From Sanguibacter gelidistatuariae (GTDB lineage Bacteria; Actinomycetota; Actinomycetes; Actinomycetales; Cellulomonadaceae), in the NCBI RefSeq assembly GCF_900096585.1, contig NZ_FMYH01000006.1, positions 62,001 through 126,000 of the forward strand: DNA of 64,000 bases. Direction: 5' to 3'. The notes below the pieces were generated by a model that made no database searches, was not told where the DNA came from, and worked only from the letters and a program-made list of their open reading frames with translations. The translations under genes and the position numbers were made by a program. Of the stretch, positions 1 to 7,921 are shown piece by piece; position 1 is the stretch's first letter; the number at the start of each line of letters is the position of its first letter.

Positions 1-467
1 AGGCCTCGTGGAAGGTCCAGGTCTGGCCACGCGTCAATGAGCAGTGCCCCGTCGACGATCGAGAGGATGTCCTCCGGGCTGCCCTCAGACAGCACCGCTC
101 GGTATGCGCGGATCCGGTCGCTGCGCACGCTGAGGTCGAGTTCGCGCCGCTGCCCCGACCACGCCACGTGCAACGGCAGCGTCACGGTCCTTGTCGCCTG
201 TTGAGGGCTCAGTCGTGGCAGATGTGACGGGACGCTGTAGGCGGAGCCGCGCGCCCCCAGGACCTCATGGAACGTGATCTCGTCTGCGGCCTCAAGACGG
301 TGCCCGGTCAGGTGGAGCAACCGGGTGAGGGTGTCTCCGGTCGGGGACTTGCGCCCGTTCTCGTACGCGGAGATCGCGGTGCGCGCCGTACCGGCCTGGT
401 CTGCGAGCTCTTGCGCAGTCATGCCGGCGTCCAGCCGCGCCTGCCGCAGCAGTGTTGCAACGCTCAT
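1..467 (-). CDS. XRE-type helix-turn-helix regulator, C-terminus cut by the window edge
   Basis: The reading frame starts at ATG 467 and runs off the window after about 155 residues, so the end is missing. Residues 1-60 form a Cro/C1-type helix-turn-helix: start MSVATLLRQARLDAGM, then the turn AQELADQAGTARTAISAYE and the signature YENGRKSP. The start is supported by GGAGG seven bases upstream. The rest (LHVAWSGQRRELDLSVRSDR and onward) is not a domain I recognise with certainty; HTH proteins of this build often serve as antitoxins of nucleotidyltransferase (AbiEii-type) toxins, which would then lie just outside the window. It is the leftmost gene and points the same way as the transfer operon, but is separated from it by 319 bases. 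Confidence 0.8.
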   Translation of the reverse strand, partial: MSVATLLRQARLDAGMTAQELADQAGTARTAISAYENGRKSPTGDTLTRLLHLTGHRLEAADEITFHEVLGARGSAYSVPSHLPRLSPQQATRTVTLPLHVAWSGQRRELDLSVRSDRIRAYRAVLSEGSPEDILSIVDGALLIDAWPDLDLPRG

Positions 468-510
468 CGCCGGACCTCCATCCGCATTCCGTCGGGCCGT
501 CTCGTATCCG

Positions 511-539
511 ATCGTAGACGTATCTGCCAGCCGCGGCAA
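511..539 (-). promoter_or_regulatory. Candidate sigma-70-type promoter of the HTH regulator
   Basis: On the minus strand a -35 box TTGCCG (534-539) and a -10 box TACGAT (511-516) are separated by exactly 17 bases, 45 bases upstream of the start at 467. A leader of about 37 bases with a strong GGAGG would result. The remaining part of the 468-786 gap shows no gene or repeat that I can support; the long frames there are not convincing proteins. Confidence 0.45.
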
Positions 540-786
540 GCGCCACGTGATCCTGTCGCGATCTCGCAGTCCCATCACCAAACACGCCCGCGCCGCTCCC
601 ACCGCCGACCACGCCCCAACAGCCAGCTGGGCGTCGCATCACTTGCCCTCCCCTACGACCGCGCCCTCAGCCAGCTGGGAGGAATTCCCCCGGACCCACG
701 CGGCTATTCCCGCCGCACCCGAACCGCCATCACCGCGTCGAACTACGCTTCCTGGGCGCTACGCACCGGAACCACCTCGTACAAAA

Positions 787-1155
787 TCAGATGACCCGCA
801 GTCCCTGAACCATTCTGTACACGCTCCAGATCTGCCCCACGGTCGCCACAGGGATCTGCGTCAGGTGGATCAACCCCCGCGTCAGGACAGTCACCTCGAC
901 ATACCCGGTCACCGCCGTGGCCTGGGATGCCATCACCGGAATCGCGAGAATCCAGCCAATGAACGGGATGCACAGCAGGAGCAGTCCGAGGACGACGCTG
1001 CTGGTCGGCAGGTACGAATAGGTCCAGGTGCGGTCGGCCACGATCCACTGGGCGCCTTGGAGCGGTGCGGCGCCGTTGGGGGTGATGATCCAGCCGTTGA
1101 TGATGCCGATGTCACCGAGGACCGCGTCGTAGGGGTAGCTCTGGATGGTGTCCAT
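787..1155 (-). CDS. Small membrane protein of the conjugation operon, unknown function
   Basis: The 122-residue protein starts MDTIQSYPYDAVLGDIG, continues with a hydrophilic segment containing INGWIITPNGAAPL and VADRTWTYSYLP, then a strong membrane segment (VVLGLLLLCIPFIGWILAIP, about residues 61-80), and a soluble tail (TGYVEVTVLTRGLIHLTQIP). Proteins of this pattern are found as hypothetical genes in actinobacterial elements; I know no function. An in-frame GTG at 1176 would add seven residues. It lies 27 bases after the ArdC-like gene and is the last gene of the transfer operon, so it is probably co-transcribed with it. Confidence 0.65.
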   Translation of the reverse strand: MDTIQSYPYDAVLGDIGIINGWIITPNGAAPLQGAQWIVADRTWTYSYLPTSSVVLGLLLLCIPFIGWILAIPVMASQATAVTGYVEVTVLTRGLIHLTQIPVATVGQIWSVYRMVQGLRVI

Positions 1156-1182
1156 TCCCTGATGCTCACCCCGCACCGGTCG

Positions 1183-2229
1183 TCACCGAAGGCCAAAAAC
1201 GGGGTTCTGTGGATGAGTAGGCACTTCGGCGGGGTATGGATGGTGAGTTGACGTCGTCACCGGCACCACCGACAGGGTCACCGCCGGCGTCCGCTCCCCC
1301 ATGCCCGACGCCGCCTCGAGGTCTGCCACGATCCCGCGGGCGACGGTGAGCACCTGGGTGGCGCTCTCGCGCAGCACCTGGGGGTCGCCGCCGGCCCAGC
1401 CCGCGACGTAGGGCACCGTGTACCCCGTGGTGTCCATCCCCGCGCCGGTGGCCACGAGGTAGGCGATCGACTCCGCTTCGACCTCGGCCCGGCCGCGGCA
1501 CAAGGCGTCCTGGTGATAGTCAACGAGGCGGTGCTCGTGGTCGGCGCGGATGTGGCCGAGCTCGTGCGCGAGGGTCTTGGCCGCTTGTGCAGGCGCGACG
1601 TCGGCGCGGACCCTGACCGTGCGGGTCGCGAAGCTCGTAGAACCGTTCGCGCCAGCGCAGTCACCACGCTCGAGCCCATACCCGGCGTCGCCGGTGAGGC
1701 TGGCGAGCGTGTCCCAGAGGTGAGCCGGCGCGGCGCCCTGGAGCAGCGCGGGTGCGCCGTCGGGCAGGGGCTTACCGTCGGTCTGGGACAGGTCGAAGAC
1801 GTGCACGATCCGGAACCCAGCCAGAACCCTTCGGGGGGCTTGGTCGGTGTCCCCCGGGCCAAGTCCATCAGCGCCCACCGCGTCTGAGCCTCGTGCATGC
1901 GCCGGTGGTGCGTTCTCGGCCGAGGTGGCGCGAGGCCCGTAGGTGCACGGCGTGAGGATGGCGATGCCCTTCTCACCCTTGACCACGTGCCGCCCGAGCT
2001 GGGTCCAGGTCCGGAACCCTGCGACGCGGGTCGCCGTGGAGCGTTGGGCGTTGATCAGGAGGACGTTGGACGGTGAGTACGTCGGGAACCGCGCCGCCGC
2101 CCGCAGCATCTGCATCCACTCATCCGAGGACGCGAGAGCCTCGACCGCGGACATGAGCTGGGCATGCAAGGCCGTCAGTTTGTCCTCAGCAGACGGCCCG
2201 TCCCCTCGCGCGCCGGTCCCCGGGGCCAT
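1183..2229 (-). CDS. ArdC-like antirestriction protein: ssDNA-binding domain plus zinc metallopeptidase
   Basis: The 348-residue protein has an N-terminal ArdC-like domain (about residues 15-100: FPTYSPSNVLLINAQ, RTWTQLGRHVVKGEKG), known to bind single-stranded DNA and to protect incoming plasmid DNA from restriction. The second half carries an ImmA/IrrE-type metallopeptidase signature, AHELGHIRADHEH, near residue 221, with the HExxH-like HELGH and a downstream Glu-rich helix (EVEAESIAYLV). Such two-domain proteins are common in conjugative elements. The start ATG 2229 was preferred because the frame upstream of it overlaps the previous gene completely. It lies 7 bases after the wall hydrolase gene. 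The role in antirestriction is inference from the family. Confidence 0.82.
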   Translation of the reverse strand: MAPGTGARGDGPSAEDKLTALHAQLMSAVEALASSDEWMQMLRAAARFPTYSPSNVLLINAQRSTATRVAGFRTWTQLGRHVVKGEKGIAILTPCTYGPRATSAENAPPAHARGSDAVGADGLGPGDTDQAPRRVLAGFRIVHVFDLSQTDGKPLPDGAPALLQGAAPAHLWDTLASLTGDAGYGLERGDCAGANGSTSFATRTVRVRADVAPAQAAKTLAHELGHIRADHEHRLVDYHQDALCRGRAEVEAESIAYLVATGAGMDTTGYTVPYVAGWAGGDPQVLRESATQVLTVARGIVADLEAASGMGERTPAVTLSVVPVTTSTHHPYPAEVPTHPQNPVFGLR

Positions 2230-2236
2230 GGCCTGT

Positions 2237-3574
2237 TCACATTCCTGAGGGTGCCGGGTGGACGGTTCCGGCGGCCAGGACCGCTCCCTTGCACAGTGGG
2301 TCTGACCAGCCCAGGTACCCGGCGCCGTGGAGGTATCCAGCGTTGATCTGCGCGAAGCTGACCAGGTAGACGCCGCCGTGGTTCCCGGTGGCGGAGTCGA
2401 AGATGCCATTGGCGGTGACCATGATCTTGGCCGGATCGCACCCGGGGTCGGCTTGGACGACCATGGAGACGTGCCCGTAGGGTCGCCCGGTGTTCCAGTA
2501 CACGAAGGACCCCAGCGGCGGGCATACGTCTCCTTGGCGGGCGTTGCCGACGGCGACCATCGCGTCCCACTCGGCCTTCGCGGAGACGTACCCGGCGGAT
2601 TCGTACCCGTAGGCCCGGCACGCAAGCCGCGCGCACAGCTGGTGCCACCCGGAGGTGACGCCGACGTAAGACATGGCGGTGCGCACGGCCTGCTCGACGT
2701 CGTTGGGAGTGCCCGGTGGGACGGCGACCTGCCCGGTGGTCCCCAAGGTCGGCATGCACCCCAGCCCATACACCGGCGCACCGGTCGCCGGAGACGACGA
2801 CGCCGGGTCGGTCGGGGCCGTGGGTTCGGTTCCGGGTGTCGTCCACCCGACGTCGTCGGCGAGCGAGTAGGCCTCCTGGGTCGCCGTCGGACTCGGCGTC
2901 GATCCCTGGTCAGGATCGGTAGTGACTTCAGGTTGGGCTCCGGGTTCGGCGTCGTCGCTCCACTGGGTGACGCGGAAGTTGACTGTCGTGATGAACTTCT
3001 TGGTGACGTCGGGGATGGCGGGGTAGGTCTCCAGTCGTGACTCCCCTGCGTTGTGGGCGATGATCAGCGCGTCCAGGACCGGGATGGCCGAGGACGCCCA
3101 GTCCGGGTGGGCCACCCGGATCTTGCGGACACCTTCCAGCCGGGAGCACAGGTACTTGCCGCCGGTGGCGGCGGCGATGTCTCCTTCTTTGACGTCCCAG
3201 GTCCCGTTGTCGTTGAGGTCCGCGGACCATGGGTGGCCGTAGGCGTTGGTCCAGATGGAGTTGTTCATCTGGAACAGGCCCCAGGTGCCGCCGTTGGAGT
3301 CGTCGGCGTAGGCCTCGGGGTTGAAGGCGGACTCCTGCATCATCACCGCGGCGATCCACGCCTCGGGAAGATCCGGGCACGCCGTCTTGGCCGCCGCCAC
3401 CCACCCCCGAGCCTGCACTGGGACCGGGGCGGACGCGGACAGCGGTCCCCCAGCCGACGTCTCGATGCACGCCAGCGCCGATCCCATCGTCCCGGCCGCC
3501 GCCAGCAGGGCGATGAGCGGGAAGGCGAGCACTCCCATTCCGAGTGCTCCGAGGATCGCGATCAGTTTGCCCAT
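2237..3574 (-). CDS. VirB1-like lytic transglycosylase fused to a CHAP-type amidase domain
   Basis: This 445-residue protein should open the peptidoglycan for the transfer channel. It has an N-terminal membrane anchor or signal (GALGMGVLAFPLIALLAAAG), then an SLT-like transglycosylase domain (about residues 55-190) with the catalytic Glu context AAVMMQESAFNPEAYADD, GGTWGLFQMN and IIAHNAGES. A Pro/Thr/Ser-rich linker (about 205-265) leads to a C-terminal CHAP/NlpC-like amidase domain (about 290-430) with the Cys context WHQLCARLACRAYG and the His context PYGHVSMVV. The start overlaps the coupling-protein stop by 13 bases, so translation is likely coupled. Two-domain wall hydrolases of this build are usual in Gram-positive conjugation systems. 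Confidence 0.85.
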   Translation of the reverse strand: MGKLIAILGALGMGVLAFPLIALLAAAGTMGSALACIETSAGGPLSASAPVPVQARGWVAAAKTACPDLPEAWIAAVMMQESAFNPEAYADDSNGGTWGLFQMNNSIWTNAYGHPWSADLNDNGTWDVKEGDIAAATGGKYLCSRLEGVRKIRVAHPDWASSAIPVLDALIIAHNAGESRLETYPAIPDVTKKFITTVNFRVTQWSDDAEPGAQPEVTTDPDQGSTPSPTATQEAYSLADDVGWTTPGTEPTAPTDPASSSPATGAPVYGLGCMPTLGTTGQVAVPPGTPNDVEQAVRTAMSYVGVTSGWHQLCARLACRAYGYESAGYVSAKAEWDAMVAVGNARQGDVCPPLGSFVYWNTGRPYGHVSMVVQADPGCDPAKIMVTANGIFDSATGNHGGVYLVSFAQINAGYLHGAGYLGWSDPLCKGAVLAAGTVHPAPSGM

Positions 3575-5457
3575 GATGAGTCCCCCAGATCCGTCAACCC
3601 CGGCACCGGCAGAGTGGCCGCCGCGGGTGCGCTTGGTGTTGTGTGTCCGACGGCGGCGGCCGCAGTGGCCTTCTCCACCGCCTTCTGCCCGGCCACCAAC
3701 TCGCGAGCATCAGGCCGCGACGGCCAGGGCGTCAGGTCGATGACCGCGGGTTTGGTCTGGCGCAGCAGCAGAACTCCAGTGCCGAAGGGCAGGGTACGCA
3801 GCACCGCCGGGGGCATCACCGGCACCATCCGCAGTGACGTGGAGGTGGAGCGCTCCCCTGCGCTGCCGCGTGAGCGGGTCTCGGTGACTTCGTCGATCTC
3901 CCCCAGCAACCGGGACACGTCGTCGAGGTCCCGGTACTTCGCCAAGCCCCCCAGGACGATCTTGACGGTGGCGGAGTCCCAGATGGCGTCGGCGGCGTGC
4001 TCACCCCACCGGTGGCGGGCCTGGGCCAGGGACTGCAGGACCGCGAGCGTCGTGATCCCGGTGCCGCCGCCTTCGGCCATGAGCTGGGGCAGCGACGGCA
4101 AGGGCGTGAGGTTCGCGATCTCATCCAGCGCCAGTAGCAGTGGTGGGTCCAGGCGTGCTCCGGGTGAGCGGGCGGCGACGACGCGGGCGGTCTCGGTGAT
4201 GTCTTCCACGAACGCCGCAACCAGCGGCGCGCACGACGCCGACGTCGACGCAGCCGCCAGCAGGTAGAGGGTTCCCGACTCGCGCAAGAACACCGCCGGG
4301 TCGAAGCCGTCGTCGGCGGCGGGGTCGGCGGCGTCGAGCACGTCGGGGTCGGCCAGGGCGGCCAGGGATTGGCGGACGCCGAGCCAGACGGAGTCGCGGG
4401 TGCGGGGGTCGGAGTGGATGGCAGCTTCGAGGGCGTCGGCCCATCCGTCGGCGGCGCGGGGGTCGCGGTTGAGGATGGTCACGGCGTCTTCGGCCAGGAT
4501 GGGGTTGAGGGACCAGCGGTAGACGTCGACGGCGCGGCGCCCGTCCAGGGCGGCGGCGTGCAGCAGGCACCGCAGGGCGGTCTCGGTCTGCCCGGCCCAG
4601 AAGTCCGAGTCCGAGACGCTCTTACCGAACCCGGCCCCGGCCGCCAGTCCCCGGGCGCGCACCAGCGCGGTGCGGGGTGTCTCGCACCCGCGTACCGGTG
4701 ACCACCGCAACCCGCCCGGTAGGCCGGCCAGGCGTTGGGGGTCGAAGATCGCCACCGGTCCCCGGCGCCCGCGGGCATGCATGGTGACGGCGAGGGTGTC
4801 GGGGCGGGTCGAGGTCGCCACCACCGCGCCGGGTGCGTCGAGGACCCAGGGGATGACGACGTGCAGTCCCTTGCCCATGCGGGGTGGGCCGACCAGTAGG
4901 GCGGAGTCCTCCAGGGAGCACCACAGCTCACGCCCGTGCATCCGCCCCAGCCGGTATCCGACGTCAGTGGCTTGGGGGTGGTCGGTGGCGGAAGGGCGCA
5001 CGATGGCCGCGCGGCGCAGCAGAGCTCGCTTCCCGGCGGCGTCCTGCATCTGCGCCGGGGTGGCCTGACCGGGCAGAGACCGGATGAGGTCCGCCGGCCG
5101 TCCCGTGCCGGTCATAGCCCGGTACCCACGCACCCCGAGCAGCGCGAGGGCGGTGATGGCCGCGATGACGATGGCGGTGACCAGCCAGTAGGCGATGGGG
5201 CCGGGCAAGTCCTGGGTGGGTCCCCACGCCTGCCCCGGTGACCCCGGGCGGGCGAGGGCGCCGATGGCGGACAGCACCCCGCCGTCGGGCACCACCCTCC
5301 CGGTCAATAGACACGCGGCCGCCGCTCCCAGCCACAGGACCGTGCCGAGCGCGAACAGTCCGATGAGGGCGACGAGTCCGACGTCGGTGAGGTCGTACCC
5401 GGCCCCGCCAGCGGCGCGAGGCCGCTGCCGCGAGGGGCGCGCCATGCGGGCGGTCAT
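3562..5457 (-). CDS. Type IV coupling protein, VirD4/TraG family
   Basis: The 631-residue protein is the ATPase that links the relaxosome to the secretion channel. Two membrane segments lie near residues 25-51 and 88-108. The P-loop is GPPRMGKGLH (190-199) and the Walker B strand is LLLALDEIANL in the second half, followed by the family's LPSLPQLMAEGGGTGI and a glutamine-containing QSLAQARHRWG sensor. It is shorter than many VirD4 proteins but complete at both ends. Start ATG 5457 overlaps the stop of the DnaB-N-like gene by 4 bases (ATGA). It is placed in the middle of the T4SS operon, as in other actinobacterial elements of the SCO6880 type. Confidence 0.88.
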   Translation of the reverse strand: MTARMARPSRQRPRAAGGAGYDLTDVGLVALIGLFALGTVLWLGAAAACLLTGRVVPDGGVLSAIGALARPGSPGQAWGPTQDLPGPIAYWLVTAIVIAAITALALLGVRGYRAMTGTGRPADLIRSLPGQATPAQMQDAAGKRALLRRAAIVRPSATDHPQATDVGYRLGRMHGRELWCSLEDSALLVGPPRMGKGLHVVIPWVLDAPGAVVATSTRPDTLAVTMHARGRRGPVAIFDPQRLAGLPGGLRWSPVRGCETPRTALVRARGLAAGAGFGKSVSDSDFWAGQTETALRCLLHAAALDGRRAVDVYRWSLNPILAEDAVTILNRDPRAADGWADALEAAIHSDPRTRDSVWLGVRQSLAALADPDVLDAADPAADDGFDPAVFLRESGTLYLLAAASTSASCAPLVAAFVEDITETARVVAARSPGARLDPPLLLALDEIANLTPLPSLPQLMAEGGGTGITTLAVLQSLAQARHRWGEHAADAIWDSATVKIVLGGLAKYRDLDDVSRLLGEIDEVTETRSRGSAGERSTSTSLRMVPVMPPAVLRTLPFGTGVLLLRQTKPAVIDLTPWPSRPDARELVAGQKAVEKATAAAAVGHTTPSAPAAATLPVPGLTDLGDSSWAN

Positions 5458-6590
5458 CGGGACATCACCGCCGCGCTGGCCTGGCCCGCCGCATTGTCGA
5501 GCGCCGGGGTGGGGACGAGTGCAAGGTGACGGTCGCCAGTGTCGAGGCGTTCGTGGGGCAGTGCGGTGGCGACCCTGCGCAGGGTCGTGGTGAAGGCGCG
5601 CCCGACGCCGATCGCCTCCCCGACGTCGAGCATCGAGTTGCCAGCCTGGGTGCGGATGTGGAACGTCGCGTTCTCGGCGATGCGGCGCAGCTGATCACCG
5701 GCGACGTTCGCGGCCAGGCGTTCGGGCGCTTCCCCGTGCAGGCGAACCTCCTCCACCGCCGCGCGCACGGCAGCCAGGTCGACGGGTTCCTGCGCGACGT
5801 GCACCAGCTTCTGGGTCTCCCACATGACGGTCACCGGGTCGACTCCGGTGCAGGTGCGGGTGAGGTCGAGCATCGCGGTGAACTGGGCGCGGCACGCCAG
5901 GTCCGTGAGGTTCGCCGGCGTCAACCACTCCGCGACACCGCCGATCGCGCTGGGGTGGAGCATGAGGGAGGCCATCAGGCGGCGTTCGTTCACCCGCTCG
6001 ACGCCGACGTCGCGCCGGGGCCCGGCAGTGACTTGGCGGTCAGCGCGTAGGAACCGGGCCGGGTCCTGCGCCATGGCCCGCAACCGCACCGGCCCCAGGC
6101 CGGCGGTGGGGGTGCGGCCGCGAGATCGGTCCCAGCGTTCCTGCACGGTGTCCAGGGCGGCGTCGACCAGGTCGCACGTGCCGGTCATGGTGCGCGACTC
6201 CCCCGCCTGCGCGGCCCCCAGCGCCCCGGCTTCCAGGAGCACCCCTTGCAGACCGACCTCCCTGCGCATGCCCGTCTCGGCGACGTGCCGGGTGTAGGTG
6301 AGGGTGTCGGGGCGCTCGGGAGTGGCGGCCAGGACCTCGTGGATCCGAGGCAGGTCGGCCAGGCGCGGGCGGATCCGCTCCGCCAACGCGGCACCCAAGG
6401 CTTGGGGGTCGGTGGTGCCTCCGGCGCGGTGGAGCTCGAGGAGGGTCTTGAAGACTTCGCCGTGCCAGGGGTCGGCGAAGTCCGTGGCCCGCAGCCACCG
6501 GCTCACCTGGGCGAGCTGGTCGCCGTCGAGCATGAGCGCGCCCAAGGCGGCTCGTTCGGTGTAGGCGATGATGTCGTCCTGGAACTGCAT
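5454..6590 (-). CDS. DnaB-helicase N-terminal-domain-like protein without ATPase domain
   Basis: The 378-residue protein begins MQFQDDIIAYTERAALGALM followed by LRATDFADPWHGEVFKTLLELHRAGG, which matches the N-terminal (primase-interacting) domain of replicative DnaB helicases. A second, weaker copy of the same pattern occurs after residue 190 (ERRLMASLMLHPSAI, LADLACRAQFTAML-like segment). There is no Walker A motif, so it cannot be a helicase itself; a loader, primase-binding or relaxosome accessory role is inference. ATG 6590 is preferred over GTG 6599 because GAGG stands at good distance from the ATG. It overlaps the coupling-protein gene by 4 bases and follows the VirB4 gene by 5. Confidence 0.72.
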   Translation of the reverse strand: MQFQDDIIAYTERAALGALMLDGDQLAQVSRWLRATDFADPWHGEVFKTLLELHRAGGTTDPQALGAALAERIRPRLADLPRIHEVLAATPERPDTLTYTRHVAETGMRREVGLQGVLLEAGALGAAQAGESRTMTGTCDLVDAALDTVQERWDRSRGRTPTAGLGPVRLRAMAQDPARFLRADRQVTAGPRRDVGVERVNERRLMASLMLHPSAIGGVAEWLTPANLTDLACRAQFTAMLDLTRTCTGVDPVTVMWETQKLVHVAQEPVDLAAVRAAVEEVRLHGEAPERLAANVAGDQLRRIAENATFHIRTQAGNSMLDVGEAIGVGRAFTTTLRRVATALPHERLDTGDRHLALVPTPALDNAAGQASAAVMSR

Positions 6591-6595
6591 GCCGA

Positions 6596-7921
6596 TCACC
6601 TCAATGGTTGCTGGCGGGCGTCGTCGCGCATCGCGGCGTCGGTATCGAAGACGGTGAGCTCCTCGGGGTGCATCCGGTGGTGGACCACCCAGGAACGGTT
6701 CGCGAGCTTCCACAACCCAGTCCCCCGGGGCAAGGCCGGGAGCAGGTCCCGTTCGGTCTGCCCCAGGCCGAGCGCGGCCGCAGTGGCGGCGAGCTGGTCG
6801 GATTCTTGGCGGTAGATGACGCGGGTGGAGCAGTCCGCCAGCAGCCCCTCGGCGATCATCCGGGCCTGCGACCCGGCGTTGCCCACGGCGTCGAGGTCGC
6901 TGAGGCGGTGCAGGACGAGCAGGTTCGCGATGCCGTAGGCGCGCGAGAGCTTCCACTGGGCTTGCATCCGCCGGATCAGCGGGACCGAGCGCAGCACCCG
7001 CCACGCCTCGTCGTAGATGATCCACCGCTGCCCACCACCCGGGGCCCGCAGCGCACCCTCCAACCACGCCGACGCGCACGTCATCGCCAACGTCAGGGCA
7101 TCGTCATCGGACCCGAGGGCGGACAGGTCCAGCACGACCATCGGCGCGGAAGCGTCGAGCACCTGTGTGGAGGGCCCGTCGAACATCCCGGCCAGGTCCC
7201 CGCGCACCAGACGCCGCAACCCGTGGGCCAGGTCGCGACCGTCCTCCGCGCGCACCCGCGCGCTCGTGCCATCGGCGACGGCGGCGCGTTCGTCGGGATG
7301 GATCAGCGCATCGACCACATCAGGAATCGTGGGATCGAGGGTTGCCTCGGCCAGGGTGAGGGCGGCATCGAGGGCGCCGTGCTCGACGGCGCGCACGTCC
7401 CGCCGCAACGTCGTCTCCGCCAGGGCTGCGAGCAAGTGCAGGCGCAGGCCGTGGCGAGCTGCGGCGTCACCGGTCCCGGCGTCGAGCGGGTTGAGCCTGG
7501 TGGTCAGCCCCGGTCCCAAGCGCACGACGACGCCACCCACCGCCTCGGCGACCACCGCCCACTCCCCCTTCGGGTCGCCGGGGACGTACACGCGCCGGCC
7601 CGTGGCGATGGACCGCACGGCCAGGGACTTGGCCAGGGCGGACTTACCTTGCCCGATCACCCCGGCCAGCAGGACGTTGGGGTTGGTGAGCAGGCCGGAG
7701 GCGTAGTGGGTCCACGGGTCGAAGCAGAACAACGCCCCGGTCAGCGCGTCGGTGCCGACGTAGACCCCGGTGTCCAAGGCCTGAGCCGCCAAGAACGGGT
7801 ACGCCCCTGCCAGGGTGGCCGAGGACGCCCGGTGAGCGGGGACCCGCAACCGCAGCCCCGGGGCGAAGTGCCCGCGACCGGTCACGAACCGCACCGTCGT
7901 GGTCTTGGCCTGGGTGGTCAT
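6596..7921 (-). CDS. VirB4/TraC-like conjugation ATPase
   Basis: The 441-residue protein powers assembly or substrate transfer of the type IV secretion channel at the inner face of the membrane. The P-loop is GVIGQGKSAL (87-96), preceded by the family pattern NPNVLLAG; the Walker B strand is RWIIYDEAWRVL and is followed by LVLHRLSDLDAVG, as in VirB4 proteins. The N-terminal receptor-like domain of classical VirB4 is short here, typical of the actinobacterial SCO6879-like group. The start ATG 7921 overlaps the SCO6880-like stop by 4 bases (ATGA), which is the same coupling seen at most junctions of this operon. Confidence 0.87.
   Translation of the reverse strand: MTTQAKTTTVRFVTGRGHFAPGLRLRVPAHRASSATLAGAYPFLAAQALDTGVYVGTDALTGALFCFDPWTHYASGLLTNPNVLLAGVIGQGKSALAKSLAVRSIATGRRVYVPGDPKGEWAVVAEAVGGVVVRLGPGLTTRLNPLDAGTGDAAARHGLRLHLLAALAETTLRRDVRAVEHGALDAALTLAEATLDPTIPDVVDALIHPDERAAVADGTSARVRAEDGRDLAHGLRRLVRGDLAGMFDGPSTQVLDASAPMVVLDLSALGSDDDALTLAMTCASAWLEGALRAPGGGQRWIIYDEAWRVLRSVPLIRRMQAQWKLSRAYGIANLLVLHRLSDLDAVGNAGSQARMIAEGLLADCSTRVIYRQESDQLAATAAALGLGQTERDLLPALPRGTGLWKLANRSWVVHHRMHPEELTVFDTDAAMRDDARQQPLR

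Noticed and set aside
267-1251. Plus-strand open frames overlapping the HTH gene and the following gap
   Set aside because: Composition is Arg/Pro/Ser-rich as in antisense frames, and they overlap a clear HTH gene on the other strand.
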